A DNA stretch of 64,000 bases from Haliea sp963974125 (lineage in GTDB: Bacteria > Pseudomonadota > Gammaproteobacteria > Pseudomonadales > Halieaceae). The translations under genes were made by a program, and so were the position numbers. The stretch is taken from positions 1 to 64,000 of the forward strand of contig CAXBCH010000022.1 in NCBI GenBank assembly GCA_963974125.1. Reading direction: 5' to 3'. The notes beneath the pieces are model-generated. The model saw only the letters and a program-made list of their open reading frames with translations, searched no databases and had not been told where the DNA came from. This document shows, piece after piece, positions 42,480 to 51,961 of this stretch (the first letter of the stretch is position 1; every line of letters begins with the position of its first letter).

Positions 42480-43973
42480 TCAACCGTCCTGTGCAAGCTC
42501 GGCGTAGGCCTTTTCCAGCCGTTTGCCGGCCTTCTTCGATACCCCGCCCAGTACCTCGATGGCGTGACGCAGACGGGCGCGGCTCATGTCCGGGCCGATC
42601 ATGGCCATGGAGTCCACCACTGAAAACGAGGTACTGGAGCCGGCAATGGCGACGAACAATGGCGCCAGCAGCTCCTTGATCTTGATACCCAGGGCATCCG
42701 CCAGGCTCTTGAGCGCGTTCCACACCGCATCCCGGTCCCACTCGCGCAGGGCTTCCAGGCGCCAGAGGGCGAACTGCAGGTTGGTCACCAGATCCTCGCG
42801 CTCACCCTTGATATCGGCAAAGGAGTCCTCGGTAATGGGCAGTGTGCCGGACACCAGGAACGCCGCCAGCGGGGCGAAGTCGCTCAGGGTCTCCATCCGC
42901 TTCTGGGCGTGGGGCAGCACCTGCATCAGGTTGTCTGCATTGTAGGCCCATTGCACCAGGCGCTGGGCCAGCTGCTCTTCGCTCAGGTCCTCGCGAATCC
43001 ACAGCCCGTTGAGCCAGCGCAGCTTCTCGATATCGAAAATGGGCCCGCCGAGGGAGACCCGCTGGATATCAAAGTGGTCCAGCATCTGCTGCAGGGAGAA
43101 CTTCTCGCTCTCGTCGGGCATGGACCAGCCCATGCGACCCAGATAGTTGAGCAGCGCCTCGGGCAGGAAGCCCATGCGCTGGTAGTAGAGAATGCTGGTG
43201 GGATTCTTGCGCTTGCTGAGCTTGGACTTGTCCGGATTGCGCAGCAGCGGCAGATGACACAGCACCGGCATGTCCCAGCCGAAATACTCGTAAAGCAGCT
43301 TGTGCTTGGGCGCCGAATTGATCCACTCCTCACCGCGGAGAACGTGGGTGATACCCATCAGGTGATCGTCCACCACATTGGCGAGGTGGTAGGTGGGCAT
43401 GCCGTCGGACTTGAGCAGGATCTGTGCATCGACCATGCTCCAGTCCAGTTCGATCGTGCCCCGCAACAGGTCCTCAATGACACAGGCACCGGGCTCGTCC
43501 GGTACCAGCATGCGAATCACGTAGGGCATGTCGGCCGCCTCGCGCCGGGCCGCTTCCTCCGCCGGCAGCTGCAGGTCCGCGGGCTTCAGTGCCGTACTGT
43601 CGCCCGCGGCGCGGCGCGCCTCGCGCAGCGCATCCAACTCCTCGGGCGTGCGATAGCAGACAAAGGCCTTGCCCTCGCGCACCAGCTGCATGGCGTACTC
43701 GCCGTACAGCTCCATGCGCTCGCTCTGGCGGTAGGGGCCACAGGCGCCGCCGACATCCGGGCCCTCGTCCCACTCCAGCCCCAGCCAGCGCAGGGAATCG
43801 AGGATCGCCTGTTCCGAGGCCGGCGTACTGCGCGCCTGGTCGGTATCCTCGATGCGGAGGATGAACTGGCCGCCGTGGGCGCGGGCAAAGCAGAGATTGA
43901 ACAGGGCAATATAGGCGGTGCCGACGTGGGGGTCGCCGGTGGGAGAAGGTGCGATGCGGGTGCGAACGGTCAT
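42480..43973 (-). CDS. gltX: Glutamyl-tRNA synthetase
   Basis: The 497-residue class I synthetase has the HIGH-type motif PSPTGDPHVGTAY near residue 9 and the KMSKS-type motif KSKLSKRKNPTS near 245. It attaches glutamate to tRNA-Glu, and possibly to tRNA-Gln if no glutaminyl-tRNA synthetase exists. No cysteines of the zinc type stand out in the middle of the protein. It stands alone on the minus strand. Confidence 0.95.
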   Translation of the reverse strand: MTVRTRIAPSPTGDPHVGTAYIALFNLCFARAHGGQFILRIEDTDQARSTPASEQAILDSLRWLGLEWDEGPDVGGACGPYRQSERMELYGEYAMQLVREGKAFVCYRTPEELDALREARRAAGDSTALKPADLQLPAEEAARREAADMPYVIRMLVPDEPGACVIEDLLRGTIELDWSMVDAQILLKSDGMPTYHLANVVDDHLMGITHVLRGEEWINSAPKHKLLYEYFGWDMPVLCHLPLLRNPDKSKLSKRKNPTSILYYQRMGFLPEALLNYLGRMGWSMPDESEKFSLQQMLDHFDIQRVSLGGPIFDIEKLRWLNGLWIREDLSEEQLAQRLVQWAYNADNLMQVLPHAQKRMETLSDFAPLAAFLVSGTLPITEDSFADIKGEREDLVTNLQFALWRLEALREWDRDAVWNALKSLADALGIKIKELLAPLFVAIAGSSTSFSVVDSMAMIGPDMSRARLRHAIEVLGGVSKKAGKRLEKAYAELAQDG

Positions 43974-44043
43974 GGGCTGGACGGAACCTGGCTGAAAGTG
44001 CGGGATTATACGGGCTGCATCGCCCGCTGCCCACCGGCCTGGA

Positions 44044-45060
44044 TCAGGCGCCGGCAGCCAACCGGTCGGGCTCGGAGCGCAGTCCCGCCAGAATGTCGAG
44101 GGCGTGACGGCGGGCCACCGGCTCGTAGATGTCGACCGTGAACATCAGTTCGTCGACGTCTACCGTCGCCAGCAGCTCCTGCAGCTGGCGACCCAGCGTA
44201 GCCGGGCCGCCGCAGAGCTGCAGGCCGAGGAACTCGCGCACTGCCGCTTGCTCCTGCGGGCTCCACAGTCCATCCATGCTGTCTATGGGCGGCTCCATGA
44301 ATAGGGGCCGCCCGCGCATCAGCGCCAGTATGCGCTGCTGGCTGGTGGTCGCCAGCCATTGCGCCTCCGCGTCCGTATCCGCGGCAATCGCAGGCACCGC
44401 CAGCATGGCATAGGCTGTATCCAGCTGCTGCGAGGGCTGAAAATGCGCGCGGTACACCTGTATTGCCTCACGGTATAAACGCGGCGCGAAGTGGCCGGCG
44501 AACGCATAGGGCAGGCCCAGCATGCCCGCCAGCTGGGCACTGTAGAGGCTGGAGCCCAGCAACCAGATCGGCACCTCCGTACCGGCGCCGGGGATTGCCT
44601 TGACGGCCTGCCCCGGGCGCATGGGACCCAGCAGGGCCTGCAGCTGGGCAATATCCTCCGGGAACGCTTCCGCGCCCGGCCCCGCCCGGCGCAGGGCGCG
44701 GCTGGTGACTGGACCGGTTCCGGGCGCCCGGCCCAGGCCGAGATCGATGCGCCCGGGATAAATGGACTCCAGGGTACCGAACTGTTCGGCAATCACCAGC
44801 GGCGGGTGATTGGGCAGCATGATGCCGCCAGAGCCTACCCGGATGCTGTCAGTGGCACCGGCGATGTGCCCGACCAGCACCGCCGTGGCAGAACTGCTCA
44901 CCCCTTCGATATTGTGGTGCTCTGCCAGCCAGAAGCGGGTAAAACCCAATTGCTCCGCATGCCGGGCATAGGCGACGCTGTTGGCCAGGGTCTGGCCAAC
45001 GGAGTCACCCGCGCGCACAGACGCGAGTTCAAGCAGCGACAGGGGCAGGTCTGGGGACAT
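44044..45060 (-). CDS. Luciferase-like FMN-dependent monooxygenase (MsnO8-type)
   Basis: This 338-residue LLM-class protein has LSLLELASVRAGDSVGQ at the start, GFTRFWLAEHHN, SIRVGSGGIMLPNHPPLVIAEQF and RIDLGLGRAPGT, all typical. Such enzymes use reduced FMN and oxygen; the substrate is unknown. The frame is open to 45246, but conserved sequence starts at the ATG at 45060, with GGAG ten bases upstream. It diverges from the iron transporter and may share its Fur-box spacer. Confidence 0.85.
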   Translation of the reverse strand: MSPDLPLSLLELASVRAGDSVGQTLANSVAYARHAEQLGFTRFWLAEHHNIEGVSSSATAVLVGHIAGATDSIRVGSGGIMLPNHPPLVIAEQFGTLESIYPGRIDLGLGRAPGTGPVTSRALRRAGPGAEAFPEDIAQLQALLGPMRPGQAVKAIPGAGTEVPIWLLGSSLYSAQLAGMLGLPYAFAGHFAPRLYREAIQVYRAHFQPSQQLDTAYAMLAVPAIAADTDAEAQWLATTSQQRILALMRGRPLFMEPPIDSMDGLWSPQEQAAVREFLGLQLCGGPATLGRQLQELLATVDVDELMFTVDIYEPVARRHALDILAGLRSEPDRLAAGA

Positions 45061-45206
45061 ACAGGTCATTCTCCGGCGGATAACCGACTCAGTGTACGCG
45101 CCCGCAGCCCCGGCCTGCAAAATTCCCGGCTGCAGCGACTCGCCCGTTGCCGGGCTGCGACCGGCAGCAGCATTTACAGTCTCGGGGTCGATAGCAGAGA
45201 ATAGGG

Positions 45207-45234
45207 TTGCTATTGTTTTACAAATGAGAATAAT
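45207..45234 (+). promoter_or_regulatory. Promoter of the ferric-iron transporter operon
   Basis: TTGCTA (45207-45212) and AATAAT (45229-45234) are separated by 16 bases and lie 46 bases before the start codon. The -10 overlaps the Fur-box match, as expected for iron repression. Confidence 0.55.
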
Positions 45235-45244
45235 TAGCGTTATC
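45226..45244. promoter_or_regulatory. Fur box
   Basis: The 19 bases match 14 of 19 positions of the Fur consensus GATAATGATAATCATTATC. It covers the predicted -10 element of the iron-transport operon, so iron-loaded Fur should repress it. Being in a divergent spacer, it might also affect the luciferase-like gene. Confidence 0.75.
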
Positions 45245-45279
45245 AATCCGTAACTTGCCCAGCCATCAGAGAGGTTTGC

Positions 45280-46320
45280 ATGTTTTATCGACTCCGCGGC
45301 GCTGCCATTGTCCGGCTCCTGGTTGCGCTGCTGGTTCTGCCCCCGGCACTGAGCGCCTGCTCTGGTCCGGAAGCCGTCAACGTCTACTCGGCGCGCCAGG
45401 AAGCGCTGATCAAGCCGCTGCTGGACCGCTTCAGCGCCGAAACCGGAATCGCCGTCAATCTGGTCACCGGGGATGGGGACGCGCTGCTCGCGCGCCTGCG
45501 CAACGAGGGCCTGAATTCACCGGCGGACCTGCTGCTGACCAGCGATGCGGGCAACCTCTACCGGGCCCAGCAGGCAGACCTGTTGCAGGCGGTCACGTCT
45601 CCGGCCCTGGAGGCGGCGGTGCCGGTACATTTGCGCAGTGATGAAGGCTTCTGGTTCGGGCTGTCCCTGCGCGCCAGGGTACTGGTGTACGCACCAGACC
45701 GGGTCGACCCCGGCGCGCTGTCCGATTACGCCGCGCTCGCAGACCCCGTCTGGCGGCAGCGCATTTGCGTGCGCTCCTCCAGCAATATCTACAATCAGTC
45801 CATGGTCGCCGGCATGCTGGCCACCCAGGGGGCCGAGGCCACCGAAGACTGGCTGGAGGGGTTTGTCGCCAACTTCGCGCGTCCGCCGCAGGGTGGTGAT
45901 CGCGACCAGATCAAGGCCGTGGCCAGCGGCCAGTGCGATGTCGCCCTGGTGAACAGCTATTACCTCGGCGGCATGCTGCGCTCGGACAATGCGGAAGAGC
46001 GGGCGGCCGCGGAGCAGGTGCGCCTGTTCTGGCCCAACCAGGCTGGCCGCGGTGTACACATCAATATCAGCGGCGCCGGTGTCACCCGCTCCGCGGCGCA
46101 CCCGGAAAAGGCGCGGCAACTGATCGAGTTCCTGCTGCGTGAAGACAGCCAGCAGTGGTACGCCGAAGCCAACAACGAGTACCCGGTCCGACCCGGCATT
46201 GCCCCCTCCACGCTGCTGCAATCCTGGGGCGAGTTCCGGGCTGACCCGCTGCAGGTCAGCGAACTGGGCCGGCTCAATGCCGCGGCGGTCATGGCCATGG
46301 ACAGGGCGAATTGGAAATAG
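45280..46320 (+). CDS. Ferric-iron ABC transporter substrate-binding lipoprotein (FbpA/FutA type)
   Basis: This 346-residue protein has a lipoprotein signal with LSAC and an iron-binding protein fold: VNVYSARQEALIKPLLDRF, LLLTSDAGNLYRAQ and VALVNSYYLGGM. The paired tyrosines in the last motif are iron ligands in the FutA/FbpA family. It delivers Fe(III) to the permease. It is the first gene of a three-gene operon, under a Fur-box. Confidence 0.88.
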   Translation: MFYRLRGAAIVRLLVALLVLPPALSACSGPEAVNVYSARQEALIKPLLDRFSAETGIAVNLVTGDGDALLARLRNEGLNSPADLLLTSDAGNLYRAQQADLLQAVTSPALEAAVPVHLRSDEGFWFGLSLRARVLVYAPDRVDPGALSDYAALADPVWRQRICVRSSSNIYNQSMVAGMLATQGAEATEDWLEGFVANFARPPQGGDRDQIKAVASGQCDVALVNSYYLGGMLRSDNAEERAAAEQVRLFWPNQAGRGVHINISGAGVTRSAAHPEKARQLIEFLLREDSQQWYAEANNEYPVRPGIAPSTLLQSWGEFRADPLQVSELGRLNAAAVMAMDRANWK

Positions 46321-47981
46321 CCACCCCCGCGCCAACCGCAACCCGGGGCAATTCGCTGCCGGCTTTCCTGTGGCGAAGCCTGCTGCTGCTCAGCGCCGCG
46401 GTAATCGCAGTGCCCATCCTGGTGATCGTCGCCAGCCTGCTGGGGCCCTACAGCGACGCCTGGCGGCACCTGCTGGACACCGTGCTGTGGGACTACATCG
46501 GCAACTCCCTGGTGCTGATGCTGGGCGTAGGCAGCGGCACCCTGCTGCTGGGAGTCAGCGCCGCCTGGCTGACAGCAATGTGTGATTTTCCGGGACGACG
46601 TTTCTTCAGCTGGGCCCTGTTGCTGCCGATGGCGATGCCCGCCTACATCATCGCCTACACCTACACCGGCATGCTGGACTACGCCGGCCCCGTGCAAACC
46701 CTGCTGCGCGACAGCTTCGGCTGGGGCTTCGGCGATTACTGGTTCCCGCAGATCCGCTCCCTCGGCGGCGCCATCTGCATGCTGTCGCTGGTGCTGTATC
46801 CCTATGTCTACCTGCTGGTGCGAGTCGCCTTCCTGGAACAGTCGACCGCGGTCCTGGAAGCCAGTCGCAACCTGGGCAAGACGCCCTGGCAAACCCTGTT
46901 CCTGGTGGCGCTGCCCCTGGCCCGGCCGGCTATCGCCGCCGGTGTCAGCCTGGCGCTGATGGAGACTCTCGCCGACTATGGCACCGTGGCCTATTTCGGT
47001 GTCAGCGCCTTTACCACCGGCATCTTCCGTACCTGGTACGGCCTCGGTGAACTGCAGACCGCGGCCCAGCTCGCGGCCTTCCTGCTGCTGTTCGTATTTA
47101 CCCTGCTCATCCTCGAGAAGCGTTCGCGGGCACGCCTTCGCTTCCACAAGAGTTCCGCCCGCAGTTTTCCTGCCCGGATACCCCTGCGCGGCTGGCGCGC
47201 TGCCGCCAGCTTCGGCATTGCCCTGGGCATACTGGCCGCCGGTTTCCTGTTGCCCGCCGCCCAGCTCGGGTTCTGGGCCGCGGGCAATCATGCCGGTGTC
47301 CTCGACAGGGCCTTTCTGCAACTGGTAGGCAACAGTTTCCTGCTCGCCGCCATCGCCTCCCTGTGTTGCCTGCTGCTGGCATTGCTGCTGGGCTACGGTC
47401 GACGCCTGTATCCGGGCCGGGCCGAGACCATCGCCACCCGGGTTGCCGGCATGGGCTATGCGGTACCCGGCACCGTGATCGCCGTCGGCGTGCTGATTCC
47501 CTTCGCCTGGATCGACAACAGTATTGATAGCTGGCTGCGCCAGCAGTTCGGCATTTCCTCCGGCCTGCTGCTGAGCGGCACCCTGGCGGCGCTGGTATTC
47601 GCCTATGTCGTGCGCTTCCTCGCGGTTTCGCTGCAGACAGTGGAGGCGGGACTGGCCCGTATCCGCCCCGGCATCGACGAGTCCGCGCGCTCCCTGGGCC
47701 ACTCGCCCCTGGGCGTGCTGCGACGGATTCACCTGCCCATGCTGCGCGGCACCCTGCTCACCGCCCTGCTGCTGGTGTTTGTCGATGTCCTGAAAGAGCT
47801 GCCCACCACCCTGATCCTGCGCCCCTTCAATTTCAGCACCCTGGCGGTGCGCGCCCACGAACTGGCTTCCGATGAACGGCTCGCGGACGCAGCACTGCCC
47901 GCCATTGCCATCGTGCTCATCGGCCTGCTGCCTGTTATCCTGATGAACCGCAGCATGCCGAGGGAGCAGGAACACGCATGA
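46311..47981 (+). CDS. Ferric-iron ABC transporter permease (FbpB type, two-domain)
   Basis: The 556-residue protein has about twelve membrane helices in two BPD-type permease halves. EAA-loop motifs are visible in each half: LEASRNLGKTPWQTLFLVALPLARPAI and IDESARSLGHSPLGVLRRIHLPM. It forms the channel of the iron importer. The start is a TTG at 46311 overlapping the previous stop by ten bases; no ATG precedes the first helix, so this or a coupled start is likely. Confidence 0.88.
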   Translation: MEIATPAPTATRGNSLPAFLWRSLLLLSAAVIAVPILVIVASLLGPYSDAWRHLLDTVLWDYIGNSLVLMLGVGSGTLLLGVSAAWLTAMCDFPGRRFFSWALLLPMAMPAYIIAYTYTGMLDYAGPVQTLLRDSFGWGFGDYWFPQIRSLGGAICMLSLVLYPYVYLLVRVAFLEQSTAVLEASRNLGKTPWQTLFLVALPLARPAIAAGVSLALMETLADYGTVAYFGVSAFTTGIFRTWYGLGELQTAAQLAAFLLLFVFTLLILEKRSRARLRFHKSSARSFPARIPLRGWRAAASFGIALGILAAGFLLPAAQLGFWAAGNHAGVLDRAFLQLVGNSFLLAAIASLCCLLLALLLGYGRRLYPGRAETIATRVAGMGYAVPGTVIAVGVLIPFAWIDNSIDSWLRQQFGISSGLLLSGTLAALVFAYVVRFLAVSLQTVEAGLARIRPGIDESARSLGHSPLGVLRRIHLPMLRGTLLTALLLVFVDVLKELPTTLILRPFNFSTLAVRAHELASDERLADAALPAIAIVLIGLLPVILMNRSMPREQEHA

Positions 47982-49153
47982 GCAGCCAGCTGGAGTTGCA
48001 GCAGGTAACGGTCAAATACGGCGATTTCACCGCGGTGGAAGACGTTTCCATGACCCTGCAGAGCGGGCAGATCGGCTGCCTGCTCGGACCTTCGGGCTGC
48101 GGCAAGACCACGCTGCTGCGCGCCATCGCCGGATTTGAGAGCATCAACGCCGGCAGCATTTCCCTGCGTGGCGTTGCCATCAGCACACCCGGGCGCCAGC
48201 TGCCACCGGAACAGCGCAAGGTGGGCATGGTGTTCCAGGATTTCGCCCTGTTTCCCCATCTCGACGTGCGCCGCAATATCGGCTTCGGGCTCAGCCACTT
48301 GCCGCGCAAGGAGCGGCGCGAGCGGGTGGAGAGCATGCTGCAACTGGTCGCCCTGAGCGAATACGGCAGTGCCTTCCCCCACGAGCTGTCCGGAGGTCAG
48401 CAACAGCGGGTGGCGCTGGCCCGGGCGCTGGCGCCGAATCCGGAGATCCTGCTGCTGGACGAACCCTTCTCCAGCCTGGATACAGAGCTGCGCACGGAAC
48501 TGGCCGCCGAAATCCGTGAACTGCTGAAGCGCAACGGCGTCACCGCCATCCTGGTCACCCACGACCAGCACGAGGCCTTTGCCATGGCCGACCAGGTGAC
48601 CCTGCTGAACCGCGGACGGGTGGCCCAGACTGACACGCCGTACAACCTGTACCACAATCCCGGCAACGAGTTCGTCGCCGAGTTTATCGGCCAGGGCACC
48701 ATGATCACCGTCACGGTCAATGCTGCCGGCGAGATGAACGACGGTCTGGGGGTACTGGATCGCGGCCACCCTCACTGGCAGCCCGGCGAAGAGCTGCGTC
48801 TGCTGGTACGCCCGGACGATATCGAGTACGACGAGGGCAGCCACATTGCCCTGCGGGTGGTGCACAAGGCGTTCCGCGGTGCCAGCTACCTCTACGACCT
48901 GCTGCTGCCGGACGGCCAGCGCGTTCCCTGTCTGACCCCCAGTCACGTTGACATCCCGCTGGGCGGCATGCTGCCGGTGCGTTTCAATCTGCAGCATGTG
49001 GTGGTCTTCGATGGAGATTGTCCGCGACAGTGCTGTTGCAGCCCCTCCACGGTACTCAGGCAAGAGGCCGTGGGCGAGATCGTATCGCCTCCGGCTCTCA
49101 GTCCGGCGGCAGCACCGTCCACTCAGGCGCCTCGAACTCGCCGATCAGGTTGA
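47978..49153 (+). CDS. Ferric-iron ABC transporter ATPase (FbpC type)
   Basis: The 391-residue ATPase has Walker A GPSGCGKTT, Q-loop, signature LSGGQQQRVALARAL, Walker B EILLLDEPFSSLD and H-loop VTHDQHEAFAMADQ, then a TOBE-like C-terminal domain ending near FNLQHVVVFDGD. The last roughly 45 residues (cysteine- and proline-rich) go beyond the usual family length of about 350 and overlap the 3' end of the opposite-strand ABM gene by 56 bases. Its ATG overlaps the permease stop in an ATGA. Confidence 0.88.
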   Translation: MSSQLELQQVTVKYGDFTAVEDVSMTLQSGQIGCLLGPSGCGKTTLLRAIAGFESINAGSISLRGVAISTPGRQLPPEQRKVGMVFQDFALFPHLDVRRNIGFGLSHLPRKERRERVESMLQLVALSEYGSAFPHELSGGQQQRVALARALAPNPEILLLDEPFSSLDTELRTELAAEIRELLKRNGVTAILVTHDQHEAFAMADQVTLLNRGRVAQTDTPYNLYHNPGNEFVAEFIGQGTMITVTVNAAGEMNDGLGVLDRGHPHWQPGEELRLLVRPDDIEYDEGSHIALRVVHKAFRGASYLYDLLLPDGQRVPCLTPSHVDIPLGGMLPVRFNLQHVVVFDGDCPRQCCCSPSTVLRQEAVGEIVSPPALSPAAAPSTQAPRTRRSG

Positions 49154-49409
49154 TCTCGACATGGGGCACCTGCTCGGCGATGATCTCCTGCACCTCGTCC
49201 GGCAGGACCGCTTCCATCGCATCACGCGCCGCCTTGCTCTCCCAGGTAGCTATCGCCAGCAACCGCGATGGATCGCCGATCTTGCGATGCAGACGGGTGC
49301 CCTGGGCGCCCGGCGCCCGCTGGATGATTTCGCTGGCGCGGATCCAGGCATCCGCATACTGCTCGGCGCTATAGCCGGGCTTCAGGGTAACTTCAAAAAT
49401 ATAGTGCAT
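49098..49409 (-). CDS. Antibiotic-biosynthesis-monooxygenase-domain (ABM) protein
   Basis: The 103-residue protein is a single dimeric alpha/beta-barrel domain: MHYIFEVTLKPGYSAEQYADAW, then RLLAIATWESKAARDAME. Small ABM proteins are often cofactor-free monooxygenases or heme-degrading relatives; no heme ligand can be assigned here. GGAGGG precedes the ATG at 49409. Its 3' end overlaps the tail of the iron-transporter ATPase on the other strand. Confidence 0.8.
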   Translation of the reverse strand: MHYIFEVTLKPGYSAEQYADAWIRASEIIQRAPGAQGTRLHRKIGDPSRLLAIATWESKAARDAMEAVLPDEVQEIIAEQVPHVEINLIGEFEAPEWTVLPPD

Positions 49410-49528
49410 CACCGCCCTCCCCCGGCACTGGCGCCGGTTGCATCGGACAACCGAGTATAACCAACTGCGCTGGCTTCTCGGGTACAATGGTGTTCTCATT
49501 TTCACTGCCAATGCCTGACGACTGCCCA

Positions 49529-50542
49529 ATGTCCGCCACCTTCAACAGCCATCGTTTCTGCGTCGCCCCCATGATGGACTGGAGTGACCGCCACTGTCGC
49601 TACCTGTGGCGCCTGCTGAGCCGGCACGCACGCCTGTACACGGAAATGGTGACAACGGGCGCCCTGATCCACGGCGATCGTGCGCGTTTCCTGCGCTTTG
49701 ACCCGGTGGAGCATCCGCTGGCACTGCAACTCGGAGGCAGCGAACCCGCGGACCTGGCCCGCTGCGCGCGCTGGGCCGGGGACTGGGGCTATGACGAGGT
49801 CAACCTGAACTGCGGCTGCCCCTCGGACCGGGTGCAGTCCGGGGCCTTTGGCGCCGCCCTGATGGCGCAGCCGCAGCGGGTAGCGGCATGCGTGGCGGCA
49901 ATGCGGGACGCCTGCGCCCTGCCGGTAACCGTCAAGCACCGGATCGGCATTGATGACATGGAGTCCTACCAGCAACTGCTGGATTTCGTTGCCCCCAGCG
50001 CTGAAGCCGGCTGCATGGTCTTCGTCGTCCACGCCCGCAAAGCCTGGCTACAGGGGCTGTCGCCGAAGGAGAATCGCGAGATTCCGCCCCTGAACTATCC
50101 CTGGGTACACCGGCTGAAGGCGGACCTGCCCCAGCTGACCATTGTCGTCAACGGCGGCATCACGACACTGGAGGAATGCCGCCAGCAGCTGACGCAGGTG
50201 GACGGTGTCATGCTGGGACGGGCAGCCTACCATGACCCCTGGCTGCTGGCGGATGTAGACCGGGTCCTGTTCGGCGCGGACAATCCGCTACAATCCCGGC
50301 ATGCGGTCATTGAACAAATGCTACCCTACGTCGCCCGGGAACTGGCCGCGGGCACACGTCTCAATCACATTACCCGGCATCTGCTGGGGCTGTACCAGGG
50401 CCTGCCGGGGGCGCGCCAGTTTCGCCGCCACATCAGCGAAAACGCCCATCGCAAGGGTGCCGGCATTGAAGTGCTGGAACAGGCATACAGTCTGGTGCGG
50501 GATGCCGACGAGCGGCAACAGACCCGCGATTCCGCCGCCTGA
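49529..50542 (+). CDS. dusA: tRNA-dihydrouridine(20/20a) synthase DusA
   Basis: This 337-residue FMN enzyme has SHRFCVAPMMDWSDRHCRYLWR at the start, LQLGGSEPADLARCARWAG, the catalytic Cys in NLNCGCPSDRVQSGAFG and VHARKAWLQGLSPKENREIPPL, all DusA-specific. It reduces uridine 20 and 20a in tRNA. The ATG at 49529 is preferred; 49511 is also possible and neither has a strong ribosome site. Followed by tal in the same order as in Pseudomonas. Confidence 0.93.
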   Translation: MSATFNSHRFCVAPMMDWSDRHCRYLWRLLSRHARLYTEMVTTGALIHGDRARFLRFDPVEHPLALQLGGSEPADLARCARWAGDWGYDEVNLNCGCPSDRVQSGAFGAALMAQPQRVAACVAAMRDACALPVTVKHRIGIDDMESYQQLLDFVAPSAEAGCMVFVVHARKAWLQGLSPKENREIPPLNYPWVHRLKADLPQLTIVVNGGITTLEECRQQLTQVDGVMLGRAAYHDPWLLADVDRVLFGADNPLQSRHAVIEQMLPYVARELAAGTRLNHITRHLLGLYQGLPGARQFRRHISENAHRKGAGIEVLEQAYSLVRDADERQQTRDSAA

Positions 50543-50559
50543 GAGAGGAAAGGAGCAAC

Positions 50560-51513
50560 ATGACCAGCAAACTCGAGCAACTCAAGGCAATGACCGACGT
50601 GGTCGCCGATACCGGCGACATCGAGGCCATCCGCCGCTTTCAGCCCCAGGACGCCACCACCAATCCCTCCCTGCTGCTGAAGGCCGCCGCCCTGCCCCAC
50701 TACGCCACACTGCTGGCCCAGGCCCGCAGCTGGGCCGCCCTGGAAGGTGGCTCCAGCGCGGAGCAACTGGCCAACTGTTGCGACCGTTTCGCGGTCGATG
50801 TTGGCTGCGAGATCCTGACTATCGTGCCCGGCCGCATTTCTACCGAAGTTGACGCGCGACTGTCCTTCGATACCGGCGCCACCATTGCCCGGGCGCAGCG
50901 GCTGATCGACCTGTACGAGAAAGCGGGCGTCTCCCGGGACCGGATCCTGATCAAGGTCGCCTCCACCTGGGAGGGAATCCGCGCCGGTGAGCAATTGGAA
51001 AAGCAAGGCATCAATTGCAACCTGACACTGCTGTTCGGCTTTGCCCAGGCTGCCGCCTGCGCCGATGCCGGGGTCTATCTGATCTCGCCCTTTGTCGGCC
51101 GCATCCTGGACTGGCACCTGGCCAACAGCGACCTGGTCGTCAACCAGCCCACGGACGATCCCGGCGTGCAGTCCGTACGTCGCATCTACCAGTATTACAA
51201 GACCCACGGCTACAACACCGTGGTCATGGGCGCCAGTTTCCGCAACACCGGCGAAATCGAGGCCCTGGCCGGTTGCGACCGCCTGACCATCAGCCCCGCC
51301 CTGCTGGAGAGCCTGGCGGCGGACGCCGGCGAGCTGCCGCGACAACTTGCTCCCGACGGCGCCCGCTCGGAGGATGCCCGGGCAGCGCCGGCAGAGCCTG
51401 ATTTCCGGCTGGCATTGAATGAGGACGCCATGGCGACGGAAAAACTGGCCGAAGGCATCCGCAATTTCATCGCCGACCAGATCAGGCTGGAACAGGTCAT
51501 TGTCCAGTCATGA
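50560..51513 (+). CDS. tal: Transaldolase
   Basis: The 317-residue TalB-type enzyme has DATTNPSLLLKA, the Schiff-base lysine in ILIKVASTWEGI (near residue 130), NCNLTLLFGFAQA and LISPFVGRILDW. It transfers a dihydroxyacetone unit in the pentose phosphate pathway. An AAGGAG ribosome site precedes the ATG. A loop of about 20 residues near ELPRQLAPDGARSEDARAAPAEPD is rich in alanine and proline. The TerB-like gene overlaps its stop. Confidence 0.95.
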   Translation: MTSKLEQLKAMTDVVADTGDIEAIRRFQPQDATTNPSLLLKAAALPHYATLLAQARSWAALEGGSSAEQLANCCDRFAVDVGCEILTIVPGRISTEVDARLSFDTGATIARAQRLIDLYEKAGVSRDRILIKVASTWEGIRAGEQLEKQGINCNLTLLFGFAQAAACADAGVYLISPFVGRILDWHLANSDLVVNQPTDDPGVQSVRRIYQYYKTHGYNTVVMGASFRNTGEIEALAGCDRLTISPALLESLAADAGELPRQLAPDGARSEDARAAPAEPDFRLALNEDAMATEKLAEGIRNFIADQIRLEQVIVQS

Positions 51514-51953
51514 TCAACGCCCTGAAATCACTGTTCATCCTCCCCGCCGGGGACAGCCCCGAAGAGCACAGGCACCGGGTACACTTGGCGTCAGCGGCAC
51601 TGCTGATTGAAACCGCGCGGGCCGACTTTACCCAGGATGCGGAAGAAGAGGCGGCGCTGGAGAATTTGCTGTGTGCATCGCTGCCGCTGTCTCGGCAGGA
51701 AGTGCACGCGCTGGTCGAGCAGGCTGCAAAGCGGGTGGACGCAGCCACCTCCCTGTACGAGTTCACACGGGTCATCAACGATCACTACGGTCCCGCCGAG
51801 AAGCTCGAACTGATCGATTCAATGTGGCGGGTAGCCTATGCGGACGGCAACCTGGACAAGTACGAGGAGCACCTGATCCGCCAGGTCGCGGAGCTGACCT
51901 ATGTACCGCACCCGGACTACATCCGCAGCAAACTGGCAGCCAGGCCCGGCTGA
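51510..51953 (+). CDS. TerB-family protein
   Basis: The 147-residue helical protein has the TerB-like pattern LASAALLIETARADFTQDAEEEAAL and later LIDSMWRVAYADGNLDKYEEHLIRQVAEL, which contains the conserved acidic metal-binding pattern. Family members occur in stress and tellurite loci, but the single-domain role is unclear. It overlaps tal by four bases (ATGA) and is convergent with rssC. Confidence 0.82.
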   Translation: MINALKSLFILPAGDSPEEHRHRVHLASAALLIETARADFTQDAEEEAALENLLCASLPLSRQEVHALVEQAAKRVDAATSLYEFTRVINDHYGPAEKLELIDSMWRVAYADGNLDKYEEHLIRQVAELTYVPHPDYIRSKLAARPG

Positions 51954-51961
51954 CCGCGGGC

